A stretch of DNA of 64,000 nucleotides from positions 1 to 64,000 of the forward strand of contig NZ_PYWI01000011.1 of assembly GCF_003049575.1 (NCBI RefSeq), written 5' to 3'. Positions within the stretch are counted from its first letter, which is position 1; each line of letters begins with the position of its first letter. The position numbers and the translations under genes were made by a program. Positions 25,882 through 34,835 of the stretch are shown one piece after another. The notes beneath the pieces are model-generated. The model was not told where the DNA came from, did not search any database, and was given only the letters and a program-made list of their open reading frames with translations. This stretch comes from Lysinibacillus parviboronicapiens. Its GTDB lineage: Bacteria; Bacillota; Bacilli; Bacillales_A; Planococcaceae.

Positions 25882-28582
25882 GGATATTCATTACTCCTTT
25901 TTTAAGTGGAAAATTAAAAATCGTCCCCTGTGGTTTATTGTCTGAAACCGTTAATTCACTTCCATGTAATCGTAATATAGTCTGGCACAAAGCTAAACCT
26001 AACCCCAGACCTCTTCGACTATCACTTCGTTGTACCTTACCTGTTACAAATGGCTCGAACAATGTCTCTTTTAAAGCGTCATCAATACCTGGTCCATTAT
26101 CCATGATACTAAAGTGTACGGATTCTCCAACTTCCTTTGCAATGAAGGTTATGTGACTATCCGATGGTGTATAGGTCAACGCATTATCCATGATATTAAT
26201 GATTACTTGAATAATAAGGCGTGCATCCATCACTGCCAATAATAATTCTGGCTCGACATGGTAGGCTATTTTATGTGTGTTGTTAATGGGAATAACATGT
26301 GAAAATGCTTCTTGAATAATATCCTCTACAAGCTCTAGTTGCATCTCTATAGCAAACTGCCCATCATCTAACTTAGAAACGGCCAGTAAATTCTCGACCA
26401 TTTGTACAAGCCATTTCGAATTTTTATAAATATCTTCATATAATCGAAGCTTTTCAGTTTCTGAAATGTCAGCTGTATTGGTCATCAAGATATCTGCGTT
26501 GCCAGAAATCGTCGTCAATGGCGTTCGTAAATCATGGGATACAGCTCGTAAAAGGTTGGCTCTCATTTGTTCTAGTTCCGCTTCTTTTGCAACTTCTGCA
26601 TTTAATTTTTGTAAATACCATTTATCTAGAGCAAATGAAAAATCATTCATAATGGCATGTAGAATATTGCGTTCAAATGCAGGTAATGGTGAATTTTTTG
26701 AAAGAGCTACACCAACTACCCCTCTTACACTACCACTAGAAACAATCGGCAAATAGTAAGCATTGACCTCTGGGAAAATGTCTGTCGTCACGCCAGCTAC
26801 ATGCTGATTATTAACTACCCAATTTACGACACCTCGTTCATTGGTATTTTCAAAGAGAGCCGCGATTTCATTATTCTCATTGTTTGTCATACTTTCCGTT
26901 CTATAAAAAATCGATTTGACTATCAAATTATGTTCTATTTCATAAAATTGAACGGGTTTTTCCACTAATTTAACAATTTGTGACATACCCTCGTAAATAA
27001 TATCGTCCATTGATTTGGCATGCTGTAACTTTCGATTTGTTTCAAGGAGTACTTCCATACGATAAGATTTTCGAACTGCAATTGAAGCTTGTTTCTTTAT
27101 CTTTTTCGTTAAACTACTTGTGATGACTCCTGAAATGAACATAATTAAAAAAGTCATAGGGTAATCGCGATGGTAAGCTTCAAATGAAAATCGAGGCTCC
27201 GTAAAAAAGAAATTAAAAAGGAGCACTGCTATCACTGAACTAATAATGCTTATCATCCATCCAGACGACCAGATGGCAAGAATTAACACACCTAAAATGT
27301 AGATGGTGATAATATTTGAATCACTGACCCCTATCGTGAAGAAATAGAGACTTAATAGCGAAACCAAACTGAATACTACAAACATTTTCAGCAAGTCCAA
27401 CCATTCAAATGTCAGTTGATTTCTTACTTCTGGAAGGTAAATTGGTTCGTTGTCATGGTCAGGTACAATATGGATGGCTAAGTTTGGTACGTACTCATTG
27501 AGCCGATCGCTGATTTTAGCATTAGGTTGCCACCATTTCCTTTTCACAGCAGTTCTGCCTATTACTAATTTTGTTACGCCACTAATTTGTGCATAGTTGG
27601 CAAGGGCTACTGCTACGTCGTCTTCCTGAACAATCACGACATGCCCACCAAGTTGTTCAGTTAGCTTGATATGCTGTTGTAATCGTTCGGTATTCGCTTC
27701 GTTCCGCTTGTCATCTTTTCCCTTTTGGACGTAAAGTGCAGTAAATTTACCATGTAAGGCTTGTGCGAGTCTGGCAGCAGTTCTAATCACTTTGGCATTG
27801 GTAGGAGAGCTACTAATACCAACTAAAATATGCTCTTCTATGTGTGTACATTGTTTAAAAGAAGGGTTATCCATTACTTGTTTGTAATTGATGGTATCAG
27901 CTGTTCTTCGAAGAGCAATTTCTCGAAGAGCTATTAAATTTTCTTTACGGAAAAAAGACTCCATAGCTTTTTTTGCTTGTTGGATATGATAAATTTTTCC
28001 ATCTATTAGACGTTGGATTAACTCATCTGGTTCTATATCTACAATTTTTATTAGTGCTGCGTGATCAATTAAGTAATCAGGTATACGTTCTCGCACTCTT
28101 ACGCCTGTAATTTCTTCAACTATATCCTGAAGACTTTCAATATGTTGAATGTTGACAGTTGTATAAACATGAATACCTTTTGCAAGTAATTCTTCTACAT
28201 CCCCAAAACGCTTTAAATGGCGCATAGTCGGAACATTTGTATGGGCTAGCTCATCGATTAAGATAATCTCTGGTTTACGTTTAAGTACCGCATCGATATC
28301 TAATTCTTGAAAGATTTTCCCTTTGTAATTGATTTTTCTGGTTGGTATTTGTTCAAGCCCTTCCATTAAAGCTAATGTTTCAGGACGAGGATGTGGCTCC
28401 ACATAGCCAATCACCACGTCTTTTCCTAATTGCTTTGCTTGATGTGCAGCGTCAAGCATAGCATAAGTTTTTCCTACGCCAGCGGCATATCCAAGAAATA
28501 TCTTTAGTTTACCAGCAGTGGTGTCTTCCTCACGTATCTTCGCTAAAAACGTCTCTGGAGAGGGGCGTACATCTTCCATCAT
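25874..28582 (-). CDS. kdpD: Osmosensitive K+ sensor histidine kinase KdpD
   Basis: The 902-residue kinase has the full KdpD layout. An N-terminal KdpD domain carries Walker A GYAAGVGKT (31-39) and IDELAHTN. A universal-stress-like domain spans about 250-370, four membrane helices about 395-495, a GAF-like domain about 510-660, and the phosphoacceptor is H683 in AVSHDLRTPLT. The ATPase has NIMDNALTY and DNGPGIDD. It senses potassium supply and turgor. It starts at 28582 or at the next ATG, 3 bases on, and runs divergently from the kdpFABC operon, 158 bases away. Confidence 0.95.
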   Translation of the reverse strand: MMEDVRPSPETFLAKIREEDTTAGKLKIFLGYAAGVGKTYAMLDAAHQAKQLGKDVVIGYVEPHPRPETLALMEGLEQIPTRKINYKGKIFQELDIDAVLKRKPEIILIDELAHTNVPTMRHLKRFGDVEELLAKGIHVYTTVNIQHIESLQDIVEEITGVRVRERIPDYLIDHAALIKIVDIEPDELIQRLIDGKIYHIQQAKKAMESFFRKENLIALREIALRRTADTINYKQVMDNPSFKQCTHIEEHILVGISSSPTNAKVIRTAARLAQALHGKFTALYVQKGKDDKRNEANTERLQQHIKLTEQLGGHVVIVQEDDVAVALANYAQISGVTKLVIGRTAVKRKWWQPNAKISDRLNEYVPNLAIHIVPDHDNEPIYLPEVRNQLTFEWLDLLKMFVVFSLVSLLSLYFFTIGVSDSNIITIYILGVLILAIWSSGWMISIISSVIAVLLFNFFFTEPRFSFEAYHRDYPMTFLIMFISGVITSSLTKKIKKQASIAVRKSYRMEVLLETNRKLQHAKSMDDIIYEGMSQIVKLVEKPVQFYEIEHNLIVKSIFYRTESMTNNENNEIAALFENTNERGVVNWVVNNQHVAGVTTDIFPEVNAYYLPIVSSGSVRGVVGVALSKNSPLPAFERNILHAIMNDFSFALDKWYLQKLNAEVAKEAELEQMRANLLRAVSHDLRTPLTTISGNADILMTNTADISETEKLRLYEDIYKNSKWLVQMVENLLAVSKLDDGQFAIEMQLELVEDIIQEAFSHVIPINNTHKIAYHVEPELLLAVMDARLIIQVIINIMDNALTYTPSDSHITFIAKEVGESVHFSIMDNGPGIDDALKETLFEPFVTGKVQRSDSRRGLGLGLALCQTILRLHGSELTVSDNKPQGTIFNFPLKKGVMNIHE

Positions 28583-28616
28583 CCTTCACCTCATTTGTAT
28601 TATAGCGCTAACTTCC

Positions 28617-28657
28617 ATTAAGAAAGTATAAAGATTTCACCTTTATGATTTCTTAAT
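28617..28657. promoter_or_regulatory. Inverted repeat between kdpD and kdpFABC, candidate operator
   Basis: Two 17-bp arms, ATTAAGAAAGTATAAAG (28617-28633) and CTTTATGATTTCTTAAT (28641-28657), pair at 15 of 17 positions around a 7-bp spacer. It lies in the divergent promoter region, upstream of a TATGAT box at 28701-28706. KdpE binding is an inference from position. Confidence 0.6.
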
Positions 28658-28740
28658 ACCAAGAGGCTATTTCCTAACACTACATTAATTTGAAAGTCAG
28701 TATGATGAAAACATCAAATAGCAGGAAGGGTGAGTTTCGA

Positions 28741-28836
28741 TTGATGGATCTTTTAATGATTGGCTTGCTGATTATTTGTTTTGCCAGTCTTTATGCGTTA
28801 ACGGCTTGGTGCTATAAGCTAGTCAATGAAAAATAA
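28741..28836 (+). CDS. Tiny membrane peptide at the head of the kdp operon
   Basis: This 31-residue ORF (30 residues if read from ATG 28744) has one hydrophobic helix, LLMIGLLIICFASLYALTAW, and a short charged tail ending in KLVNEK. GGTGA lies 7 bases before TTG 28741. It ends 13 bases before kdpF, whose own Shine-Dalgarno overlaps the space. Small hydrophobic ORFs before kdpF occur in some other kdp operons, to my recollection. The function is unknown; it may be a second KdpF-like stabilising peptide. Confidence 0.65.
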   Translation: MMDLLMIGLLIICFASLYALTAWCYKLVNEK

Positions 28837-28849
28837 AGGAGGAATCAGT

Positions 28850-28930
28850 ATGTGGATAGTCATGGGAATTACGATTGTATTGCTTTTTGGTTATCTGGGG
28901 CATGCATTATTGTATCCAGAAAACTATTAA
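28850..28930 (+). CDS. kdpF: K+-transporting ATPase small subunit KdpF
   Basis: The 26-residue peptide is a single membrane helix with the KdpF signature GYLGHALLYPENY (compare GYLxxALLxPExF). It stabilises the KdpABC complex in the membrane. AAAGGAGGA lies 7 bases before the ATG. It is too short for most gene callers. Confidence 0.85.
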   Translation: MWIVMGITIVLLFGYLGHALLYPENY

Positions 28931-28953
28931 TAGGCTTTTAGGAGGGGTAGGGT

Positions 28954-30648
28954 ATGTGGCAAATTGCCATTGTTTTAATCATTTATTTACCGCTTGTCAT
29001 ATTAGCGGGCCATTATCTTTTTCGAGTAACGATGCAACAAAAAACATGGCTTGATCCAGTATTGGATAAAGTCGATGGTGCTATTTATAAAATATGTGGT
29101 ATTAAGCAAGTCGATATGACAGGAAAACAATATGTGCTGACATTAATACTGTCAAATGCTTTTATGGTGTTTATTGGCTATATTCTATTACGGATTCAAT
29201 CGGTTTTGTTATTAAACCCAAATGATATTGACAATATGGAAGCTACACTTTCCTTTAATACAATCATTTCATTTATGACTAATACCAACCTTCAGCACTA
29301 TAGTGGTGAATCAGGACTTAGTTATTTGTCTCAGATGCTGGTGATTATATTTATGATGTTTACGTCTGCTGCTACTGGCTATGCAGCCTGCATGGCATTC
29401 TGTCGTCGTTTAGTAGCTAAAACTGATACATTAGGTAATTTTTTTATAGATTTTGTACGTGTCATTACACGTGTACTAATGCCAATTTCAATGCTAGTTG
29501 CAATCATTTTAGTATCGCAAGGCTCGCCTCAAACTTTAAGTTCGAACAAGACTGTGGAAACGATTGAAGGAAAGTTTCAGGATATTGCGCTAGGGCCTGT
29601 GGCATCGCTTGAATCTATTAAACACGTAGGTACAAATGGTGGTGGTTTTAATGGTGCTAATTCGACAACGCCTTTTGAAAACCCTACGGTTATTTCTAAC
29701 ATAATTGAAATGCTTTCTATGATGTTGTTGCCTGGGGCTTGTGTTGTAGCTTTTAGCTTGATGGTTGCTTATAGAAAAAGGAAAACAATATTTGGCAAGC
29801 AAGGGCTATCTATTTTTGTTGCCATGAGTATGCTGTTCCTTATGGGGCTAGTTACTGTCTATGTAGCCGAGCGCACGGGTAATCCAATCATTAGTGAGCT
29901 TGGCATTTCACAGGAACTTGGCAGTATGGAAGGGAAAGAGATGCGCTTTGGTATCGCGCAATCTGCGTTATTCACAACGGTAACAACTGCTTTTACAACA
30001 GGGTCTGTTAATAATATGCATGACACGTTAACGCCAATTGGTGGACTTGTGCCGATGTTTAACATGATGTTAAACGTAGTATTTGGAGGCAAAGGAGTCG
30101 GGCTGATGAACATGATGATGTATGTGATATTGACGATTTTCATTGCCTGCCTAATGATTGGTCGAACACCTCAGTTTTTAGGGAAGAAAATTGAGGAAAA
30201 GGAAATGAAGTTAATAGCACTTTGTATTTTAATACATCCTGCCATTATTTTGTTATTTTCAGCACTGGCAGTTGCCACTACAACTGGCGTGGCAGGCATA
30301 ACGAATCCGGGGGCACATGGATTATCTCAAGTACTATATGAATTTGCTTCAGCTTCTGCCAATAATGGCTCGGGCTTTGAAGGGTTAGCTGATAATACGA
30401 CCTTTTGGAATGTTACGACAGGTCTAGCGATGTTCTTTGGGCGCTATCTAACGATTATTATTCAACTAGCTATTGCATCACTTTTGGCTAAAAAAATGTG
30501 GCATGGTGATTCGGTGGGCACATTGAAAACCGACAATACGACCTTTACAATCTTACTTGTTGCCATTGTACTGATGATTGGCGCTTTAACATTTTTACCT
30601 GCATTGGCACTTGGCCCAATTACAGAACATTTACAAATATATTCTTGA
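28954..30648 (+). CDS. kdpA: K+-transporting ATPase, potassium-binding subunit KdpA
   Basis: This is the 564-residue channel-like subunit of the high-affinity Kdp pump, with about ten membrane helices. The four selectivity-filter loops are seen in outline, e.g. FMTNTNLQHYSGE near residue 109, GTNGGGFNGANS near 228, TTAFTTGSVNNMHD near 344 and ASANNGSGFEGL near 470. Length and composition match the family. AGGAGGGG lies before the ATG. It is followed 15 bases later by kdpB. Confidence 0.96.
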   Translation: MWQIAIVLIIYLPLVILAGHYLFRVTMQQKTWLDPVLDKVDGAIYKICGIKQVDMTGKQYVLTLILSNAFMVFIGYILLRIQSVLLLNPNDIDNMEATLSFNTIISFMTNTNLQHYSGESGLSYLSQMLVIIFMMFTSAATGYAACMAFCRRLVAKTDTLGNFFIDFVRVITRVLMPISMLVAIILVSQGSPQTLSSNKTVETIEGKFQDIALGPVASLESIKHVGTNGGGFNGANSTTPFENPTVISNIIEMLSMMLLPGACVVAFSLMVAYRKRKTIFGKQGLSIFVAMSMLFLMGLVTVYVAERTGNPIISELGISQELGSMEGKEMRFGIAQSALFTTVTTAFTTGSVNNMHDTLTPIGGLVPMFNMMLNVVFGGKGVGLMNMMMYVILTIFIACLMIGRTPQFLGKKIEEKEMKLIALCILIHPAIILLFSALAVATTTGVAGITNPGAHGLSQVLYEFASASANNGSGFEGLADNTTFWNVTTGLAMFFGRYLTIIIQLAIASLLAKKMWHGDSVGTLKTDNTTFTILLVAIVLMIGALTFLPALALGPITEHLQIYS

Positions 30649-30663
30649 TGAGGAGAGTCACTT

Positions 30664-32727
30664 ATGGAAACGGCAAGAAAAAGTTTTATTACGAGTGATA
30701 TGCTGAAAAGCTCTATGATAGAGTCATTTAAAAAATTTAATCCAGTATATATGATCAAAAATCCTGTTATGTTCGTAGTCGAGATTGGTTTTTTATTTGT
30801 TCTATTGTTAACGATTTTCCCTAGCCTTCTAGGAAGCGGGGAAGGAGAACATGATCGGCTTTATAATGCCATTGTCGCGATTATTCTCTTCATTACGATT
30901 CTTTTTGCTAATTTCGCAGAGTCTATTGCTGAGGGCAGGGGGAAGGCACAGGTACAAACGTTAAAAAAGACAAATACAGTTACACAAGCACGTGTCCTTT
31001 TAGAAGACGGCTCAGAAATCATGAAACAGGCTCACGAACTTAAAAAAGGAGATATTGTGTTAGTTCAGGCAGGTGAAGTTATTCCCAATGATGGCGAAGT
31101 AATTGATGGCATTGCCACAGTTGATGAATCAGCCATCACAGGAGAATCTGCACCCGTTGTGAAAGAGCGTGGTGGTGATTTTTGTTCTGTAACTGGGGGA
31201 ACTACTGTAACAAGTGATTGGCTAATGATTGTAATCAGCTCACTGCCTGGGGAGTCCTTTTTAGATAAAATGATTATGCTCATAGAAGGTGCTAGTCGTA
31301 AAAAAACGCCCAATGAAATTGCCCTGAATACACTTTTAGTAAGTTTAACGATGATCTTCTTATTAGTGGTCGTTACACTTTATCCAATGACTGCGTATTT
31401 AAATGTGCATATTTCAATTGCTACGTTGATTGCACTTACAGTGTGTTTAATACCGACAACGATTGGTGGATTGCTGTCTGCGATTGGGATTGCAGGAATG
31501 GACCGGGTGACACAATTTAATGTCATTGCTATGTCAGGAAGAGCTGTGGAAGCTTGTGGTGATGTAGATACGCTGATATTAGACAAAACAGGAACTATAA
31601 CGTATGGCAATCGCATGGCATCTGAATTTTTACCTGTGAAAGGTGTCGACCAAAGGGAATTGATGCGAGCTGCATGGCTTAGCTCACTAACAGATGATAC
31701 ACCAGAAGGTAAGTCGATAGTATCATTGGCTTATGATTTAGGTGTGGAGACAAAAGTGGAAGAGCATGTTATTCAATCAAGTGAGCATATTCCGTTTACA
31801 GCGCAGACTCGGATGAGTGGCCTGAATATGAAGGATGGCACAATACTTCGTAAAGGTGCTTACGATACGATCAAACAAGAAAGTATTAAAGCAGGTCATA
31901 GAATGCCTGCAAACTTGGAACAGCTTGTTCATCAAGTATCTTCTGTTGGCGGAACACCACTTGTTGTGGCAGTGAATAACAAAATCTTAGGTGTTATCTA
32001 TCTTAAAGACGTTGTAAAGAGTGGCTTAAAGGAGCGTTTTGATCAGCTTCGAGCAATGGGCATAAAAACTATCATGTGCACTGGAGATAACTCACTCACG
32101 GCGGCTGCTATTGCTAAAGAGGCGGGAGTGGATAGTTTTATCGCGGAAAGTAAGCCGGAAGACAAGATCAAGGTTATAAGGGATGAACAGGCACTTGGCA
32201 AAGTAGTAGCCATGACTGGGGACGGTACAAATGATGCACCGGCATTAGCTCAGGCGAATGTTGGTCTTGCGATGAATTCAGGAACTAATGCAGCAAAAGA
32301 AGCAGCAAATATGGTAGATTTAGACTCCAATCCAACTAAAATCATCGAAGTTGTGGAGATAGGCAAGCAATTACTGATGACTAGAGGGGCATTGACTACT
32401 TTTAGTATTGCTAATGATGTAGCTAAATACTTTGCCATAATCCCAGCAATGTTGATGGTAGCGGTACCGGAGATGAATGCACTAAATATCATGAATCTCA
32501 ATTCGCCAACAAGTGCAATCATTGCAGCTTTAATTTTTAATGCGGTGATTATCCCATTTTTAATCCCTATTGCTGTGAAAGGGGTAAAGTATAAGCCTAT
32601 GAGTGCATCCAAATTATTAAACAAGAACTTACTTATTTATGGACTAGGTGGCATAATTGCTCCCTTTATTGGTATAAAGGTGATTGATTTATTAATCGGG
32701 CCACTATTACACATATTGGGCTTATAG
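30664..32727 (+). CDS. kdpB: K+-transporting P-type ATPase, catalytic subunit KdpB
   Basis: This is the 687-residue P-type ATPase. Its actuator loop has TGESAPV, the phosphorylation motif is DKTGTIT with D307 (same position as in E. coli KdpB), and the hinge reads [12 protein letters not shown]. The N-domain carries FTAQTRMSG. About seven membrane helices flank these domains. It hydrolyses ATP to drive uptake through KdpA. It lies in the kdpFABC operon between kdpA and kdpC. Confidence 0.97.
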   Translation: METARKSFITSDMLKSSMIESFKKFNPVYMIKNPVMFVVEIGFLFVLLLTIFPSLLGSGEGEHDRLYNAIVAIILFITILFANFAESIAEGRGKAQVQTLKKTNTVTQARVLLEDGSEIMKQAHELKKGDIVLVQAGEVIPNDGEVIDGIATVDESAITGESAPVVKERGGDFCSVTGGTTVTSDWLMIVISSLPGESFLDKMIMLIEGASRKKTPNEIALNTLLVSLTMIFLLVVVTLYPMTAYLNVHISIATLIALTVCLIPTTIGGLLSAIGIAGMDRVTQFNVIAMSGRAVEACGDVDTLILDKTGTITYGNRMASEFLPVKGVDQRELMRAAWLSSLTDDTPEGKSIVSLAYDLGVETKVEEHVIQSSEHIPFTAQTRMSGLNMKDGTILRKGAYDTIKQESIKAGHRMPANLEQLVHQVSSVGGTPLVVAVNNKILGVIYLKDVVKSGLKERFDQLRAMGIKTIMCTGDNSLTAAAIAKEAGVDSFIAESKPEDKIKVIRDEQALGKVVAMTGDGTNDAPALAQANVGLAMNSGTNAAKEAANMVDLDSNPTKIIEVVEIGKQLLMTRGALTTFSIANDVAKYFAIIPAMLMVAVPEMNALNIMNLNSPTSAIIAALIFNAVIIPFLIPIAVKGVKYKPMSASKLLNKNLLIYGLGGIIAPFIGIKVIDLLIGPLLHILGL

Positions 32728-32739
32728 GAGGGCAGTTAT

Positions 32740-33381
32740 ATGCATAAATTTATTGAAAACTCGAAACAAGCGCTGATGATTACTTTTACAATGTTCGTAT
32801 TATGTGGGTTGTTTTATCCATTTGCCGTAACTGGAATTGCCCAAGGGCTATTTTATCATCAGGCAAATGGTAGTTTAGTAGAAATCGATAGCAAAGTAGT
32901 TGGTTCTGAGAAGTTAGGTCAGGCCTTTACATCACCAGAGTACTTTTGGGGTCGAGTATCTTCTATTAACTATAATGTTTATACAGAAGAAGATACCATT
33001 CCAAATGAAAATGGCGAAACAGCCTATAGTGGTATCAGCTCTGGGACTTTTAACTATGCCCCGTCCAACCCTGAGCTAAAAAAACGAATGGAGTTGGATA
33101 TTACAGCATTTTTACAAGCTAATTCGACTGTCAAACGTGAAGATATTCCTGCTGATCTGTTAACAGCCTCTGGGTCAGGTCTGGATCCACATATCAGCGT
33201 GAAGGCAGCTGAAATTCAAATAGAGCGCATTGCTCGAGCAAGCGGACTTTCGCTAGAGGAGATAGGAGAAATTGTCAAGGCTAATACCGAAAGTCGTGAT
33301 TTAGGTGTATTTGGTGAGGACAAAGTAAACTTTCTTAAGGCAAACGTGGATCTATATAAAAAAATGACACAAAATGACTAG
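32740..33381 (+). CDS. kdpC: K+-transporting ATPase subunit KdpC
   Basis: The 213-residue protein has one N-terminal membrane helix (about residues 12-34) and an extracytoplasmic domain with family motifs YFWGRVSSINYN, DLLTASGSGLDPHIS and ASGLS. KdpC assists assembly and ATP binding of the pump. It is slightly longer than the usual 190 residues, with an insert around NENGETAYSG. It is last in the operon and followed by a terminator. Confidence 0.95.
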   Translation: MHKFIENSKQALMITFTMFVLCGLFYPFAVTGIAQGLFYHQANGSLVEIDSKVVGSEKLGQAFTSPEYFWGRVSSINYNVYTEEDTIPNENGETAYSGISSGTFNYAPSNPELKKRMELDITAFLQANSTVKREDIPADLLTASGSGLDPHISVKAAEIQIERIARASGLSLEEIGEIVKANTESRDLGVFGEDKVNFLKANVDLYKKMTQND

Positions 33382-33410
33382 TAAGCTAATGTAGAAAAAG
33401 CCACAAAAAT

Positions 33411-33454
33411 AAAGCCAGTAGAGAAAATATGTCACTTCTCTACCGGCTTTTATA
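33411..33454. terminator. Bidirectional terminator between kdpC and the dehydrogenase
   Basis: AAAGCCAGTAGAGAA pairs with TTCTCTACCGGCTTT with one G:U or mismatch, flanked by A- and T-rich sequence. Confidence 0.88.
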
Positions 33455-33478
33455 TGGATAAGCGAGTGCCTCGCTCTG

Positions 33479-34537
33479 CTACTGTTGTGAATTTACAAGT
33501 ATTTTAATATGGTTTTTTTCTTTCATTAATGCTTCAAAGCCTTCTGTGACAACTTCATCAAGGTCAATACGTTTTGTCACAAGCTTGTCCGCAGGGAAAT
33601 AACCTTTTGTCATTAACTCCATTACAGCTGGGAAAATATCACGATAAGCAATAATGCCTTTTACAGTGCGCTCTGAAAGAACGATGTTGTTAGGCAGAAT
33701 GGAAGCTGCTGATTCCCAAATCGAAACGATAATCGTCTCGCCTTCAAATGTAGTAGCGTCAATGGCTTGTTGTAATACTACAGGTACCCCTGTCACTTCA
33801 AATGCAACATCCACGCCTCCATCTGTTAACGCATGTAATCGAGCTACTGCATCTTCATCTTTTGGATTGATGACTGCTGTAGCACCTAATTCCATGGCTT
33901 TTGCTCCACGTTCTGCGGAAAGTTCTACTGCGTAAATTTCAGATGCTCCTGCTGCGCGAAGTGCTTCAATAACAAGTAGCCCAATAGGACCTGTTCCAAA
34001 AACAGCTGCTTTGTCTCCTGCTTTTAATTTACTCTGACGAACGGCATGTAATGCTACTGCTGCTGGCTCTACCAGCGCTCCTTGTTCAAATGAAAGACCT
34101 TCTGGCATTTTGTGTACCATATGTTCGTCTACCATTGTGTATTCAGAAAAGCCGCCACCACCGCCAGAAAGACCGTGGAATCCTAAATGTTTACAAATAT
34201 TATATTTTCCTTTCTTACAAGCAGCACATTCACCACATGCAAGTATAGGTTCAACCACAACAGGATCACCTGTTTTAACTTTTGTAACACCTTCGCCAAC
34301 TTCTACAACTTCACCAGAAAACTCATGACCCATAACTATTGGCGCAATGTCTTTACTTACATAGTGAGGTTGTTCAACTGGAATAAATATTGGCCCGGCT
34401 GCGTACTCGTGTAAATCACTACCACAAATACCTGTCCAATGTACTTTAATTTTCACTTTTCCAGGCGCAATAACTGGTTCTTCAATGTTTTCTACTCGGA
34501 TGTCTCTTGCTTTATACCATCTTGCTGCTTTCATCAT
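33479..34537 (-). CDS. bdhA: Zinc-type 2,3-butanediol dehydrogenase-like enzyme
   Basis: The 352-residue medium-chain dehydrogenase uses NAD(P)H. Catalytic zinc ligands are C38 in GICGSDLHEY and the GHE at 70-72. Structural zinc cysteines are C101, C104, C107 and C115, and the Rossmann motif FGTGPIGLL is near 185. The GGPIFIPV-like and GFHGLSGGGGGFSEY segments closely resemble B. subtilis BdhA (YdjL), which interconverts acetoin and 2,3-butanediol. Unlike my recollection of the B. subtilis protein, this one keeps the structural zinc cysteines. GAGGAGG precedes the ATG. It is convergent with kdpC. Confidence 0.87.
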   Translation of the reverse strand: MMKAARWYKARDIRVENIEEPVIAPGKVKIKVHWTGICGSDLHEYAAGPIFIPVEQPHYVSKDIAPIVMGHEFSGEVVEVGEGVTKVKTGDPVVVEPILACGECAACKKGKYNICKHLGFHGLSGGGGGFSEYTMVDEHMVHKMPEGLSFEQGALVEPAAVALHAVRQSKLKAGDKAAVFGTGPIGLLVIEALRAAGASEIYAVELSAERGAKAMELGATAVINPKDEDAVARLHALTDGGVDVAFEVTGVPVVLQQAIDATTFEGETIIVSIWESAASILPNNIVLSERTVKGIIAYRDIFPAVMELMTKGYFPADKLVTKRIDLDEVVTEGFEALMKEKNHIKILVNSQQ

Positions 34538-34835
34538 AAATCAACCTCCTCTAGTATCTTACATTTTCTATCATAACATGTGGTAATTCTACAAATCATT
34601 AGTTAGTGAAAATTGACATAAAAACTACTAAAAATTTACCTGCATGGCTTTTCAATTTTCACATATCACTTTTTTAATTGCATAAAAGCTATATTTAAAG
34701 TAAGTTTGATAAGGGTTTGCGTTGAAACGGGGATAAATACATGAGATTAATGATAATACTTGTGTTTATAGAACGTAAGGATACCTAAATGTGCGAATCA
34801 TGGTACAATAGGTTAGATATTAGGAGGTACGAAAT
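34538..34835. other. 298-bp divergent promoter region of bdhA and cshB
   Basis: It is AT-rich and without a gene. TACAAT at 34804-34809 is a possible cshB -10 box, but no good -35 box is 16-18 bases upstream. Confidence 0.5.

Noticed and set aside
28583-28740. c-di-AMP (ydaO/yuaA) riboswitch before kdp
   Set aside because: The 158-bp space is too short and lacks the conserved core; only an inverted repeat is seen.
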